From assembly GCA_943371235.1 (NCBI GenBank), contig CALRTZ010000029.1, positions 1 to 40,493 of the forward strand: a stretch of DNA of 40,493 nucleotides, given 5' to 3'. The position numbers were made by a program, and so were the translations under genes. Positions 1 to 7,869 of this stretch are shown in pieces (positions within the stretch are counted from its first letter, which is position 1; the number at the start of each line of letters is the position of its first letter). This DNA comes from CAJBVG01 sp943371235 (GTDB taxonomy: Bacteria; Bacteroidota; Bacteroidia; Sphingobacteriales; Sphingobacteriaceae). A model generated the notes under the pieces. The model searched no databases. It worked only from the letters and a program-made list of their open reading frames with translations, and was not told the origin of the DNA.

Positions 1-28
1 AATTTCAAAGGACCCTTTTTTAATTAGC
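1..28. repeat. Direct repeat of the gltA terminator right half
   Basis: These 28 bases are identical to 405-432, which is the right half of the gltA terminator hairpin plus the following TTAATTAGC. The copies are about 400 bp apart in direct orientation and bracket the repeat-filled stretch 29-404. The window edge cuts the left copy, so a whole second hairpin may lie just outside. Confidence 0.85.
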
Positions 29-53
29 ACACTAGCATACTAGCACACTAACT
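24..53. repeat. TAGCACAC-family short-period repeat
   Basis: A stretch built from the words TAGCACAC and TAGCATAC. The same roughly 30 bases recur at about 7170-7199, where they run into the stop codon of the ABC ATPase gene. No inverted partner arm is visible near either copy. Confidence 0.8.
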
Positions 54-55
54 AT

Positions 56-278
56 CGCTTCGCTGCGTTCGGGGACCCTTGTGCTGGGGATACAAAAGAA
101 GGTACAATACCAGGTTATAACTGCCCCTCAACTTCGCTTCGCTGCGTTCAGGACCCTTGCGCTGGGGATGAAAAAGAAGGTACAGTATCAAGTTAGGACT
201 GCCCCTCAACTTCGCTTCGCTGCGTTCGGGGACCCTTGAGCTGGGGATGAAAAAGAAGGCACAGTATCAGGTTAGGAA
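56..278. repeat. Three tandem copies of a 78-79 bp GC-rich REP-like unit
   Basis: Copies of CGCTTCGCTGCGTTC start at 56, 135 and 213, giving a period of 78-79 bp. Each is followed by a variant of GGGGACCCTTG, GCTGGGGAT, AAAGAAGG and CAGTATCAGGTTA. The units are contiguous with no spacers. A single reverse-complement copy lies at 27129-27212 and a core-only relative at 38902-38931. The GC-rich core (CCCCTCAA...TTCGGGG) stands out against AT-rich surroundings and can form a short hairpin. No gene is visible in 1-439; 279-384 holds only AT-rich sequence. Confidence 0.88.
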
Positions 279-387
279 ATTAATTGTGAGAATTAAATTA
301 TTAAAAAAAGTATTTAGTCATTAGACTAGCCAAAGCGAATTTAATTTTGAATTCAGCTGTTATTAGAAATCTAAAAAATAAATATAA

Positions 388-425
388 AAAAAAGGGTCCT
401 TTGAAATTTCAAAGGACCCTTTTTT
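388..425 (-). terminator. Intrinsic terminator of gltA
   Basis: A perfect 38-base palindrome with a GGGTCCTTTG / CAAAGGACCC core, flanked by A and T tracts. On the minus strand it begins 14 bases after the citrate synthase stop codon and ends in a T run. Symmetry means it could also stop plus-strand transcripts. Confidence 0.9.
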
Positions 426-439
426 AATTAGCTAATTTA

Positions 440-1726
440 TTACCTTTTCGCGATGATTTCGTAATCTCTATTCGTTTTACCTACGTAAATTTGACGTGGG
501 CGACCGATTGGTTCTTTGTTTTCGTGCATTTCTTTCCATTGTGCAATCCAACCTGGTAAACGACCAAGAGCAAATAACACTGTAAACATTTCTGTTGGGA
601 AACCAATTGCTCTGTAAATAATACCTGAATAGAAATCTACGTTCGGGTATAATTTTCTTTCTACAAAGTAAGGATCGTTTAATGCTGATTGCTCTAGTTT
701 CTTTGCGATGTCTAAAATTGGATCGTGAACACCTAATTTATTTAATACATTATCACATGCTTCTTTAATGATGGTAGCACGTGGATCGAAATTCTTATAT
801 ACTCTATGACCGAATCCCATTAAACGGAATGGATCGTTTTTATCTTTTGCTTTTGCTAACCACTTATCAGCATCGCCACCATCCGCTTTAATTTGTTCTA
901 ACATTTCTATAACCGCTTGGTTAGCGCCTCCGTGTAATGGCCCCCATAGTGCGGAGATACCAGAAGCTACCGATGCATATAAGTTAGCATCAGAAGAGCC
1001 TACAATACGTACAGTTGAGGTAGAGCAGTTTTGCTCGTGGTCTGCATGTAGAATTAGTAATTTATTCATGGCATCAACAACTACAGGATCTATGGTGTAA
1101 TCCTCCGTACGGTTTGAGAATGTCATGTTCAAGAAATTAGAAACGTAGTCTAATTTATTCTGTGGATAAATTAATGGGTGGCCCATAGATTTCTTTTGAA
1201 TCCAAGAAACGATGGTACTCATTTTAGCCAATAACTTTATAATGGTTAAATTTTGCTCTTCTGCAGATGGGTTAGCATTTAACGACTCTGGGTAGAAAGA
1301 TGATAAAGAACAAACCAATGAAACTAACTGACCCATTGGATGTGCTTTTGATGGATAACCATCGAAAAACTTCTTCATATCCTCGTGTATGAGGGTGTGA
1401 CGAGAAATTTCATGGTTAAACGCATCTAACTCTGTTTTTGTAGGAAGCTCACCATAAATCAACAAATAAGCAACTTCAATAAAAGTAGACTTCTCAGCAA
1501 TTTGTTCAATTGGGTATCCACGGTATTTCAATATACCCGCTTCACCGTCTAAAAAAGTAATAGCACTCTTAGTTGCACCTGTATTTTTATAACCAGTGTC
1601 TAAGGTAACATACCCTGTTTCGTCGCGTAATTTTGAAATATCAATGGCTTTTTCGCCTTCGGTACCTGTAATTACTGGGAATTCATATTTTTTCCCGTCT
1701 AATGTGATTTCTGCTATTTCTGACAT
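440..1726 (-). CDS. gltA: Citrate synthase
   Basis: Condenses acetyl-CoA and oxaloacetate to citrate at the TCA cycle entry, in the cytoplasm. The 428-residue protein has usual bacterial length. The catalytic triad is visible: His265 in WGPLHGG, His307 in GFGHRVYKNFDPR and Asp364 in VDFYSG; HADHEQNCSTSTVR lies at about 227-240. The N-terminal beta-rich segment is that of the longer, E. coli-like bacterial form. It is a single gene: a strong terminator follows and a divergent DUF2721 gene lies 113 bp upstream. A possible TAAGTTTG -7 box sits about 30 bp before the ATG. Identification is secure. Confidence 0.97.
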   Translation of the reverse strand: MSEIAEITLDGKKYEFPVITGTEGEKAIDISKLRDETGYVTLDTGYKNTGATKSAITFLDGEAGILKYRGYPIEQIAEKSTFIEVAYLLIYGELPTKTELDAFNHEISRHTLIHEDMKKFFDGYPSKAHPMGQLVSLVCSLSSFYPESLNANPSAEEQNLTIIKLLAKMSTIVSWIQKKSMGHPLIYPQNKLDYVSNFLNMTFSNRTEDYTIDPVVVDAMNKLLILHADHEQNCSTSTVRIVGSSDANLYASVASGISALWGPLHGGANQAVIEMLEQIKADGGDADKWLAKAKDKNDPFRLMGFGHRVYKNFDPRATIIKEACDNVLNKLGVHDPILDIAKKLEQSALNDPYFVERKLYPNVDFYSGIIYRAIGFPTEMFTVLFALGRLPGWIAQWKEMHENKEPIGRPRQIYVGKTNRDYEIIAKR

Positions 1727-1755
1727 TTTGCTTAATGTTTTATGTATTTGCGTCG

Positions 1756-1763
1756 CAAACTTA
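1756..1763 (-). promoter_or_regulatory. Possible -7 box for gltA
   Basis: TAAGTTTG on the minus strand fits the Bacteroidetes TAnnTTTG element and lies about 30 bases upstream of the gltA ATG. I see no clear TTG about 19-21 bases further upstream, so support is partial. Confidence 0.4.
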
Positions 1764-1839
1764 ATTAAATGAATACGATTTTAAAAGATTCTTGTAAAGG
1801 TTTTGCTTATTTTTAACAACTAATTTCAAATAGAGTTTT

Positions 1840-2295
1840 ATGGATTTCACAATTAATACTCCTGCACTCCTTTTTCCGGCGATGAGTTTATTGTTACTCG
1901 CTTATACTAACCGCTTTAACGTTATTGCCAGCAGAATAAGAAGTTTGCGCGATTTATGGGAAACAGAACACAATGAAAAAATTTTATTTCAATTACATAA
2001 TCTTCGCCGCAGGGTAAAACTCATACGCCTCATGCAAATGCTTGGCGTATTTTGCATGTTTGGCTGTGTGCTCACGATGTTTTTGTTGTTTAATAACGAA
2101 TACTTAGCAGGGCAATATGCCTTCGGTTTAAGTTTACTTCTTATGTTGGCTTCTTTATACTTATCTATTCGAGAAATCCATTTATCAGTAGTTTCCCTAG
2201 ATATTGTGTTGAGCGATTTAGAGCAGGAACTAAGCGAAAACCAAATCCGATCAGAAGAAACGGAAAGTAATTCGGCTAAGAAATACTTCCGCTGA
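1840..2295 (+). CDS. DUF2721 family membrane protein
   Basis: A 151-residue protein that looks like the DUF2721 family of small bacterial membrane proteins of unknown function. An N-terminal hydrophobic stretch (about 9-23) precedes a basic, helical segment (RIRSLRDLWETE, LRRRVKLIRLMQ), then two strong transmembrane helices at about 68-86 and 92-110, and a charged C-terminus. It is divergent from gltA. Its last 45 bases overlap the 3' end of the convergent aldose epimerase gene, so there is no terminator between them. Family assignment is from overall pattern; no catalytic residues are apparent. Confidence 0.78.
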   Translation: MDFTINTPALLFPAMSLLLLAYTNRFNVIASRIRSLRDLWETEHNEKILFQLHNLRRRVKLIRLMQMLGVFCMFGCVLTMFLLFNNEYLAGQYAFGLSLLLMLASLYLSIREIHLSVVSLDIVLSDLEQELSENQIRSEETESNSAKKYFR

Positions 2296-3105
2296 ATTTA
2301 AGATTTCAATCCCTTCTTTTTCTTCAAGTTCACCAGAGCTGTTAACACTGTCTGCAATACCATGCCATGGTTCTAAACAAATAAAAGGGTACGGTTTTTT
2401 TGCCCAGATACCGTAATACGGAAAACCTTCTGCCTTTAAACTCAATTCTTTTTTATTGTTTTTATTGAAGAGGCTAATCTCGTTTGCTTGCATACCTTTC
2501 AGTACTATTGCATCTGTTTCAAAATAGTTTTCATTTAGTTGAAGTTGTTTGCCTTGCATAGCCACTTCTTCGGTTTTATTTATTTGCAATCCTGCTTCTA
2601 ATAAATGTCGAACGTAATTTTCTTCTAGCTCAAATTCTAAGCTATAAGTATTTATATCATCCAATAAATTAAAGGCCGGATGTGCACCCAATGAAAAATA
2701 CATTTTTTCTGCACCCGTATTCTCTACTCTGTAGGTTAAACTTAACTCATTTTCTGTTAACTCATAACTCAGTTGCAAGGAAAAATGAAAGGGATAATTT
2801 TCTAAAGTTTGTTCATTGCTTTTTAACTCAAAGCACAACAAATTGTTGGTTTGTTTTATTAGTTCGAATTCGAAATTACGAGCAAAGCCGTGTTGAGGTA
2901 AGGTGTACGTTTTATTTTGATAAAAATAAGTATCGTTTTTCAATCTTCCTACAAAAGGGAAAAGCACCGGAGAACTGCGGTTCCAAACACTAGCATCTGC
3001 TTGCCAGATGTACTCTTTGCCAGTTTCTTTATTAATAACAGAACGGAGTTCCGCACCTGTTGGGAGTATGCCGATGGAGAGGGTGTTGTTTTGTAATTTT
3101 ATCAT
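2251..3105 (-). CDS. Aldose 1-epimerase family protein
   Basis: Probable mutarotase of the aldose 1-epimerase / glucose-6-phosphate 1-epimerase superfamily, interconverting sugar anomers in the cytoplasm. The GalM-like beta fold is suggested by LRSVINKETGKEYIW, the ..PVLFPFVGRL.. segment, HGFARN (candidate catalytic His) and GAHPAFN; a Trp/His-rich C-terminal part has CLEPWHG. I start it at the ATG at 3105 (284 aa). An upstream TTG at 3147 would add 14 residues read entirely from an AATTGTG repeat. It overlaps the convergent DUF2721 gene by 45 bp. The sugar substrate cannot be told. Confidence 0.87.
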   Translation of the reverse strand: MIKLQNNTLSIGILPTGAELRSVINKETGKEYIWQADASVWNRSSPVLFPFVGRLKNDTYFYQNKTYTLPQHGFARNFEFELIKQTNNLLCFELKSNEQTLENYPFHFSLQLSYELTENELSLTYRVENTGAEKMYFSLGAHPAFNLLDDINTYSLEFELEENYVRHLLEAGLQINKTEEVAMQGKQLQLNENYFETDAIVLKGMQANEISLFNKNNKKELSLKAEGFPYYGIWAKKPYPFICLEPWHGIADSVNSSGELEEKEGIEILNSAEVFLSRITFRFF

Positions 3106-3122
3106 ATTTGAGTTGTTAATCT

Positions 3123-3214
3123 TGAATTGTAAATTGTAAATTGTCAATTGTGAATTAAGCTATTCAGCTACTGTAATGCGCAATTCACAATTCACAATTT
3201 ACAATTCACAATTC
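3123..3214. repeat. Inverted repeat, AATTGTG family
   Basis: Left arm 3123-3156 repeats GAATTGTAAATTGT; right arm 3181-3214 repeats AATTCACAATTCAC. The arms are near-complementary over about 30 bases around a 24-base loop. The right arm contains the stop codon (3206-3208) of the upstream small membrane protein. Confidence 0.88.
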
Positions 3215-3541
3215 TTGTTTTTTCCTTCCTACATAGTAAACTCCTACAAAGGTTAAGCCGAGAATAAAAAAGGCAGCGGCGATGGGTCTGGTGCTGTCGT
3301 TCAAATAAAATTCACCGATCATCCAAGTAGAGTTGGCTAAGATCCAACAGCAAACGGCGAGGTTATGGAGAAATTCTTTCCTATCATTTCGACTCAGATA
3401 GCTGAGATAAAAGGCTACAAAAACTGTAGGGAGTATCATGAGTACTCCCATCAGTTTATATTCTAATACCCAACAGGTATCTTTAATAAGCCAAAGTAAA
3501 ATATGGGTATTTTCTAGCTTTCTAATTTTTGCAAACAACAT
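3206..3541 (-). CDS. Small membrane protein, unknown function
   Basis: A 111-residue protein I do not recognise, starting at the ATG at 3541; a TTG at 3580 would add 13 residues read from a palindromic repeat. Hydrophobic helices are visible around KLMGVLMILPTVFVAFYLS, the Trp-containing FLHNLAVCCWILANSTWMIG, and AAAFFILGLTFVGVYYV, so about three membrane spans with a basic C-terminus. It has the look of a small YrhK-like or DUF-type inner-membrane protein, but I cannot assign one. The last two residues and stop (Glu-Leu-stop) are encoded by the intergenic AATTGTG repeat. Confidence 0.68.
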   Translation of the reverse strand: MLFAKIRKLENTHILLWLIKDTCWVLEYKLMGVLMILPTVFVAFYLSYLSRNDRKEFLHNLAVCCWILANSTWMIGEFYLNDSTRPIAAAFFILGLTFVGVYYVGRKKQEL

Positions 3542-3558
3542 TTTGTAAAAATAAGAAA

Positions 3559-3585
3559 ATATACAATGTACATTGTACAATGTAC
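3559..3585. repeat. TACAATGTAC palindrome
   Basis: Overlapping copies of the 16-base palindrome TACAATGTACATTGTA lie just upstream of the ATG at 3541. This could be a hairpin or a dimeric operator; nothing else supports regulation. Confidence 0.6.
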
Positions 3586-3603
3586 CGGAAACTATATACC
3601 TTT

Positions 3604-3632
3604 CAAGTCACTAGTCACTAGTCACCAGTCAC
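3604..3632. repeat. GTCACTA-family single arm
   Basis: AGTCACTAGTCACTAGTCACCAGTC-type repeat running into the stop codon of the DoxX gene. It matches the right arm of the family at 16598-16663; no left arm is visible here. Confidence 0.8.
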
Positions 3633-4000
3633 TAACTATTCGAATTTGCCGAAAGCATAAATGCAGCACCCGCCAAGCCTAGGTCTTTGAGCATACCGGA
3701 CATTGCCATTTGTGCCATCATTGCATCGGCGTTGCCTAAATTAGGAGCGTGTAACATCAACACAAATAAAATTAACATTACGCCAAGCAACATGGTTGCT
3801 AGTTTGGTATTCCGCCCAGTAAGTATACTGATGGCTGCAAGTAATAAGGCTACACCTGAAATGTAAACCCAAATAGCACCACCTGGCATATACGATGGGA
3901 TCATACCTGCCATTTGGTTTGCATTCATTAAGTGGAAAATTCCGAATGCCAAGAAAGGTACGCAAAATAGAATTTTGCCAATCATTCCTAAATTTTTCAT
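3632..4000 (-). CDS. DoxX family membrane protein
   Basis: A 122-residue, four-helix inner-membrane protein of the DoxX/DoxD-like superfamily. Visible spans: IGKILFCVPFLAFGIFHLM, GGAIWVYISGVALLLAAISIL, LATMLLGVMLILFVLML and DLGLAGAAFMLS. The FGIFHLMNA motif and the Gly-rich second helix are typical. Members are variously linked to thiosulfate oxidation or redox stress, but the role here is unknown. It is divergent from katG, 271 bp away, so a shared oxidative-stress link is possible but unproven. Its stop codon adjoins a GTCACTA repeat. Confidence 0.8.
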   Translation of the reverse strand: MKNLGMIGKILFCVPFLAFGIFHLMNANQMAGMIPSYMPGGAIWVYISGVALLLAAISILTGRNTKLATMLLGVMLILFVLMLHAPNLGNADAMMAQMAMSGMLKDLGLAGAAFMLSANSNS

Positions 4001-4097
4001 AATTTTTTATAATTAAGGGTGAATAATAGGTTAATTATTAGAAAGTTAAGAAGCATTGAAGTTTTAATCAACGAAATATTATGCACTTATTAACATA

Positions 4098-4182
4098 TCC
4101 GAGAGGCCGAAAGACAGAGAGGCCGAGAAACCGATTAACGGATTTTCGGTATATCGGTCTTTCGGGTTAACGGTCTTTCGGT
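4098..4182. repeat. CCGAAAG/CCGAGAG inverted repeat
   Basis: Lies in the 271-bp gap between the divergent doxX and katG genes. The left part repeats GAGAGGCCGAAAGAC and the right part repeats TCGGTCTTTCGG, so the two halves can pair; ACCGAT and ATCGGT face each other around 4130-4158. No other gene or clear promoter is visible in 4001-4271. Confidence 0.75.
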
Positions 4183-4271
4183 ATTTTCAAATTACTTTCG
4201 AACAAACCCTCCCAATTTCTGTTTAATTCGTAATTTAGAAGCCAATTAGAAATAAAAAAATAGAACATATA

Positions 4272-6467
4272 ATGGAAAATAATTCGTCACAAGGAAAGTG
4301 CCCATTTACGGGGGGCACACACAAACAAAGTGCAGGCGCTGGTACAGGTAACCACGATTGGTGGCCAAATCAATTAAAACTTAATATTCTTCGTCAGAAT
4401 TCAGAACTTTCAAACCCAATGAATGCTGATTTTAATTATGCGAAAGAATTTAACTCTATCGATTTTAAAGCATTGAAAAATGAAATCTATGAGTTAATGA
4501 CTACTTCACAAGATTGGTGGCCTGCAGATTACGGTCATTACGGTCCGTTTTTTATCCGTATGGCATGGCACAGTGCCGGAACCTATCGTATTGGCGACGG
4601 TCGCGGGGGTGCAGGTTCTGGAACGCAACGCTTCGCTCCACTTAACAGCTGGCCAGATAATACAAATTTAGACAAGGCTCGTTTGTTGTTGTGGCCTATC
4701 AAACAAAAGTATGGTATAAAACTTTCTTGGGCAGATTTAATGGTATTAGCAGGTAACTGTGCAATGGAATCTATGGGCTTCGAAACTTTTGGTTTTGGAG
4801 GTGGTAGAGAAGATGTATGGGAACCAGAACAAGATATTTACTGGGGTTCTGAAGATACTTGGTTAGGAGATAAACGTTATACAGGCGATAGAGATTTAGA
4901 GAATCCATTAGCAGCAGTGCAAATGGGATTAATATATGTAAACCCAGAAGGTCCGAATTCAAATCCAGATCCATTGGCATCTGCACGCGACATTCGCGAA
5001 ACCTTTGGTCGTATGGCCATGAACGATGAGGAAACGGTTGCCTTAATTGCAGGCGGACATACCTTTGGTAAAACACACGGTGCTGCAGATCCTGGTAAGT
5101 ATGTAGGCAAAGAGCCTGCTGGTGCTAGCATAGAAGAGCAAGGCATGGGTTGGAAAAATACTTTTAACAGCGGTAAAGGTGGCGACACTATTACCAGTGG
5201 TTTAGAAGGTGCTTGGACTACCACTCCAACAAAATGGAGCAATAACTATTTCGAAAACTTATTTGGGTACGAATGGGAATTAACGAAAAGCCCTGCAGGT
5301 GCGCACCAATGGAAACCTAAAGGTGGTGCCGGCGAAGGTACTGTTCCTGATGCTCACGACCCGTCTAAAAAACATACACCAATAATGCTAACTACCGACT
5401 TAGCATTGCGTGTAGATCCTGCATACGAAAAAATTTCTCGTAGATTTTTTGAAAATCCAGCTGAACTTGCAGATGCATTTGCTCGTGCTTGGTTTAAATT
5501 AACACACAGAGATATGGGACCTATTACTCGTTACCAAGGGCCAGAAGTTCCAAAAGAAGTATTGATTTGGCAAGACCCAATTCCTGCTGCAGATTATAAA
5601 ATGATTGATGCTGCCGATGTTGAGAAATTAAAATCAGCATTGTTAGCTTCGGGTTTAAGTGTTGCCGAAATGGTAAGCACTGCTTGGGCTTCGGCTTCTA
5701 CATTCCGTGGATCAGATAAACGTGGTGGTGCAAATGGTGCACGCATCCGTTTAGCTCCGCAAAAATATTGGGAAGCAAATAATCCTTCGCAACTTTCTAA
5801 AGTATTAGATGCAATTGAAAAAATTCAAACAGAATTTAACAGCGCTAATGCAGATAAAAAAGTATCGATAGCCGATTTAATTGTATTAGCAGGAAATGCT
5901 GGTATAGAAAAAGCTGCTAAAGATGCAGGGCATAACATTTCAGTTACATTTACTGCAGGCAGAACAGATGCTACACAAGAACAAACAGATGTAGATTCTT
6001 TCGCAGCATTAGAACCTAAAGCAGATGGTTTCAGAAATTATGCAAAAGGAAGATATGCAATGATGGCAGAAGAAATGTTAATTGATAAAGCTCAGCTATT
6101 AACGCTTACTGCTCCAGAACTTACTGTTTTGATAGGTGGCTTAAGAGTATTAAATTCTAATTTTGATGGTTCTAAACACGGAGTGTTTACAAACAAACCA
6201 GGAGTATTAACGAATGATTACTTTACAAATTTATTAGACTTAGGTACTACTTGGAAATCTGTTTCAGATCATCAAGATGTATTTGAAGGAAGCGACCGCA
6301 AAACAGGTGCAGTAAAATGGATAGGTACAAGAGTTGATTTAATTTTCGGATCTAACTCTGAGCTAAGAGCCATTGCAGAAGTATACGCTTGCGAAGATGG
6401 AAAAGATAAATTTGTACATGATTTTGTTGCCGCTTGGAACAAAGTAATGAATGCAGATAGATTTTAA
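4272..6467 (+). CDS. katG: Catalase-peroxidase
   Basis: Bifunctional heme catalase-peroxidase that removes hydrogen peroxide. At 731 residues it has the full two-domain KatG length. The distal heme site RMAWHSAGTYR gives Arg96, Trp99 and His100. The proximal His263 is in GGHTFGKTHG. The Trp99-Tyr222-Met248 residues that form the KatG cross-link are all present (MGLIYVNPEGP, GRMAMN). The C-terminal degenerate peroxidase domain (about 420-731) is intact. It has no signal peptide, so is probably cytoplasmic. It is transcribed alone, divergent from a DoxX gene, and a TTCTAAA inverted repeat lies at its 3' end. Confidence 0.98.
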   Translation: MENNSSQGKCPFTGGTHKQSAGAGTGNHDWWPNQLKLNILRQNSELSNPMNADFNYAKEFNSIDFKALKNEIYELMTTSQDWWPADYGHYGPFFIRMAWHSAGTYRIGDGRGGAGSGTQRFAPLNSWPDNTNLDKARLLLWPIKQKYGIKLSWADLMVLAGNCAMESMGFETFGFGGGREDVWEPEQDIYWGSEDTWLGDKRYTGDRDLENPLAAVQMGLIYVNPEGPNSNPDPLASARDIRETFGRMAMNDEETVALIAGGHTFGKTHGAADPGKYVGKEPAGASIEEQGMGWKNTFNSGKGGDTITSGLEGAWTTTPTKWSNNYFENLFGYEWELTKSPAGAHQWKPKGGAGEGTVPDAHDPSKKHTPIMLTTDLALRVDPAYEKISRRFFENPAELADAFARAWFKLTHRDMGPITRYQGPEVPKEVLIWQDPIPAADYKMIDAADVEKLKSALLASGLSVAEMVSTAWASASTFRGSDKRGGANGARIRLAPQKYWEANNPSQLSKVLDAIEKIQTEFNSANADKKVSIADLIVLAGNAGIEKAAKDAGHNISVTFTAGRTDATQEQTDVDSFAALEPKADGFRNYAKGRYAMMAEEMLIDKAQLLTLTAPELTVLIGGLRVLNSNFDGSKHGVFTNKPGVLTNDYFTNLLDLGTTWKSVSDHQDVFEGSDRKTGAVKWIGTRVDLIFGSNSELRAIAEVYACEDGKDKFVHDFVAAWNKVMNADRF

Positions 6468-6470
6468 TAC

Positions 6471-6615
6471 CTAAATTCTAATATCTAATATCTAAATTCT
6501 AAATCCTAAATTCTAAACTCTAATTCCTAAATTCTAAAAGCAAGCAAGTAAATTCTAAATACATTTGCCAAAATTTAGAATTTAGATTTTAGAATTTAGA
6601 GTTTAGAATTTAGAT
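6471..6615. repeat. Inverted repeat, AATTCTAA family, between convergent genes
   Basis: Left arm 6471-6538 is a run of CTAAATTCTAAAT-type words; right arm 6571-6615 is AATTTAGAATTTAG. It fills the gap between katG and the convergent gene ending at 6617, so it is well placed as a bidirectional terminator. Confidence 0.85.
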
Positions 6616-6616
6616 G

Positions 6617-7120
6617 TTATAACTTCAGATTTTCCAGAAATTTCATTGCTTCTGCTTCTAAGTTATTATTCCTGATAACATTTATTTTTTCAGCGTTGGT
6701 AATTTTGAAACTTAACATTCTGAACTTTGAAGCCGATAGGTTTTGTAAGGCTCTTACTTTTGTTTTCTTATCTGCAAATACCATGTAAGTGACATCACCC
6801 GGTTCTGTTTCAATCACCCCATCGTACAAAGTAAGGGTTAAGTTCTCTCCTATTTCTGGTATGTTTATATTTTCCCATTGTAAGGTGCCAATGGTATTAG
6901 TACTTGGCTTACCCAATTGTTTTATGAATTTAGCTTTTGCATTTTCAAAATTTACTTGTGTAATGCTAAAGGTTCTAAAGGTCTCTCCAAAATCAAATTG
7001 CTTATTTACCACAATCTTTTCTATTTGCGATAACACTATTTTCTTCGGCACGTTTTTCTTCTGCGCCCAAGCAAAACTTATTAGGCAAACCGCCATAATT
7101 AGCAACAATCCTTTCTTCAT
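6617..7120 (-). CDS. Secreted protein of unknown function
   Basis: A 167-residue protein with a clear signal peptide (MKKGLLLIMAVCLISFAWAQ, cleavage after AWA). The mature part is mixed alpha/beta with no Cys and no motif I recognise; it contains ITQVNFENAKAKFIKQLGKPS and a DVTYMVFADKK segment. It could be a small periplasmic protein. It sits upstream of the ABC exporter genes on the same strand, separated by 74 bp with a TAGCACAC repeat, and is probably its own unit. Confidence 0.75.
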   Translation of the reverse strand: MKKGLLLIMAVCLISFAWAQKKNVPKKIVLSQIEKIVVNKQFDFGETFRTFSITQVNFENAKAKFIKQLGKPSTNTIGTLQWENINIPEIGENLTLTLYDGVIETEPGDVTYMVFADKKTKVRALQNLSASKFRMLSFKITNAEKINVIRNNNLEAEAMKFLENLKL

Positions 7121-7169
7121 ATTTAATTAATTATATTGATATGTTCCCTGCTACCAAATCCTTGCCCTC

Positions 7170-7199
7170 ATTAGCACACTAGCATACTAGCACACTAAC
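7170..7199. repeat. TAGCACAC-family repeat (second copy)
   Basis: Same word run as 24-53. It includes the TAG stop (7195-7197) of the ABC ATPase gene. Confidence 0.8.
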
Positions 7200-7869
7200 T
7201 AATTATCCTCCCGTCGCTCATCTCTATCACTCTATCACAATTCTTCGCAAACTCCGGATCATGTGTTACCGTAATAATACTTTGTTGGCGAGTAGTTGAT
7301 AAATCTTTGAGAATATCGAATACCAAGCCTGAGTTTGTCCTGTCTAAATTACCAGTAGGTTCGTCGCCCATTATTAAAGCAGGGTCGTTTATTAAAGCTC
7401 TTGCAATGGCAACACGTTGCTGTTGTCCACCCGAAAGTTTATTTGCTGCTTTCAAAGCCTGATCATTCAATCCCAGTAAATTCAACTTATCCATTGCCCG
7501 CTGTTCCACTTCTTCATTGGAGTAACGGTTTAATTTTAATCCTGGTATCATTACATTTTGAAGCACTGTAAATTCTGGCAACAAAAAATGAAACTGAAAC
7601 ACGAAGCCAATGTGTGCATTTCTAAACTGTGCTAATTCATTTTGAGTTTTACCTTTCAGCTCTTCTCCGTTCATTTTTAAACTCCCTTCGTAATTGGTAT
7701 CCATGGTGGAGAGTATGTAAAGTAAAGTGGATTTACCGCAGCCCGACTTGCCTACTATAGAAAGAAACTCTCCTCTTTGTACGCTAAAATTTATCTCTTT
7801 AAGTACCTGAAATTTTTCGGGTTCATAAAAGTATTTATTGACGTTGGTAGTTTCTAATATGGTATCCAT
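7195..7869 (-). CDS. ABC transporter ATPase, MacB/LolD type
   Basis: Nucleotide-binding subunit of a mechanotransmission-type exporter. Walker A GKSGCGKST is at 40-48, Q-loop Gln92, signature LSGGQQQR at 145-152, Walker B ALIMGDE at 164-170, D-loop GNLD and switch His203. At 224 residues it is the usual stand-alone LolD/MacB/DevA size. Its ATG overlaps the permease stop (TAATG), making it the last gene of an adaptor-permease-ATPase operon (10216 to 7195). Substrate unknown: an export or envelope-stress function in the manner of MacAB/DevBCA is most likely; LolCDE-like lipoprotein release is less likely given the adaptor. Confidence 0.95.
   Translation of the reverse strand: MDTILETTNVNKYFYEPEKFQVLKEINFSVQRGEFLSIVGKSGCGKSTLLYILSTMDTNYEGSLKMNGEELKGKTQNELAQFRNAHIGFVFQFHFLLPEFTVLQNVMIPGLKLNRYSNEEVEQRAMDKLNLLGLNDQALKAANKLSGGQQQRVAIARALINDPALIMGDEPTGNLDRTNSGLVFDILKDLSTTRQQSIITVTHDPEFAKNCDRVIEMSDGRIIS

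Noticed and set aside
56..278. CRISPR array
   Set aside because: The three 78-bp units are contiguous copies with no unique spacers, and no cas genes are present.
4771..5242. ORFs antisense to katG
   Set aside because: Overlap the conserved catalase-peroxidase frame and look like reverse-frame artefacts.
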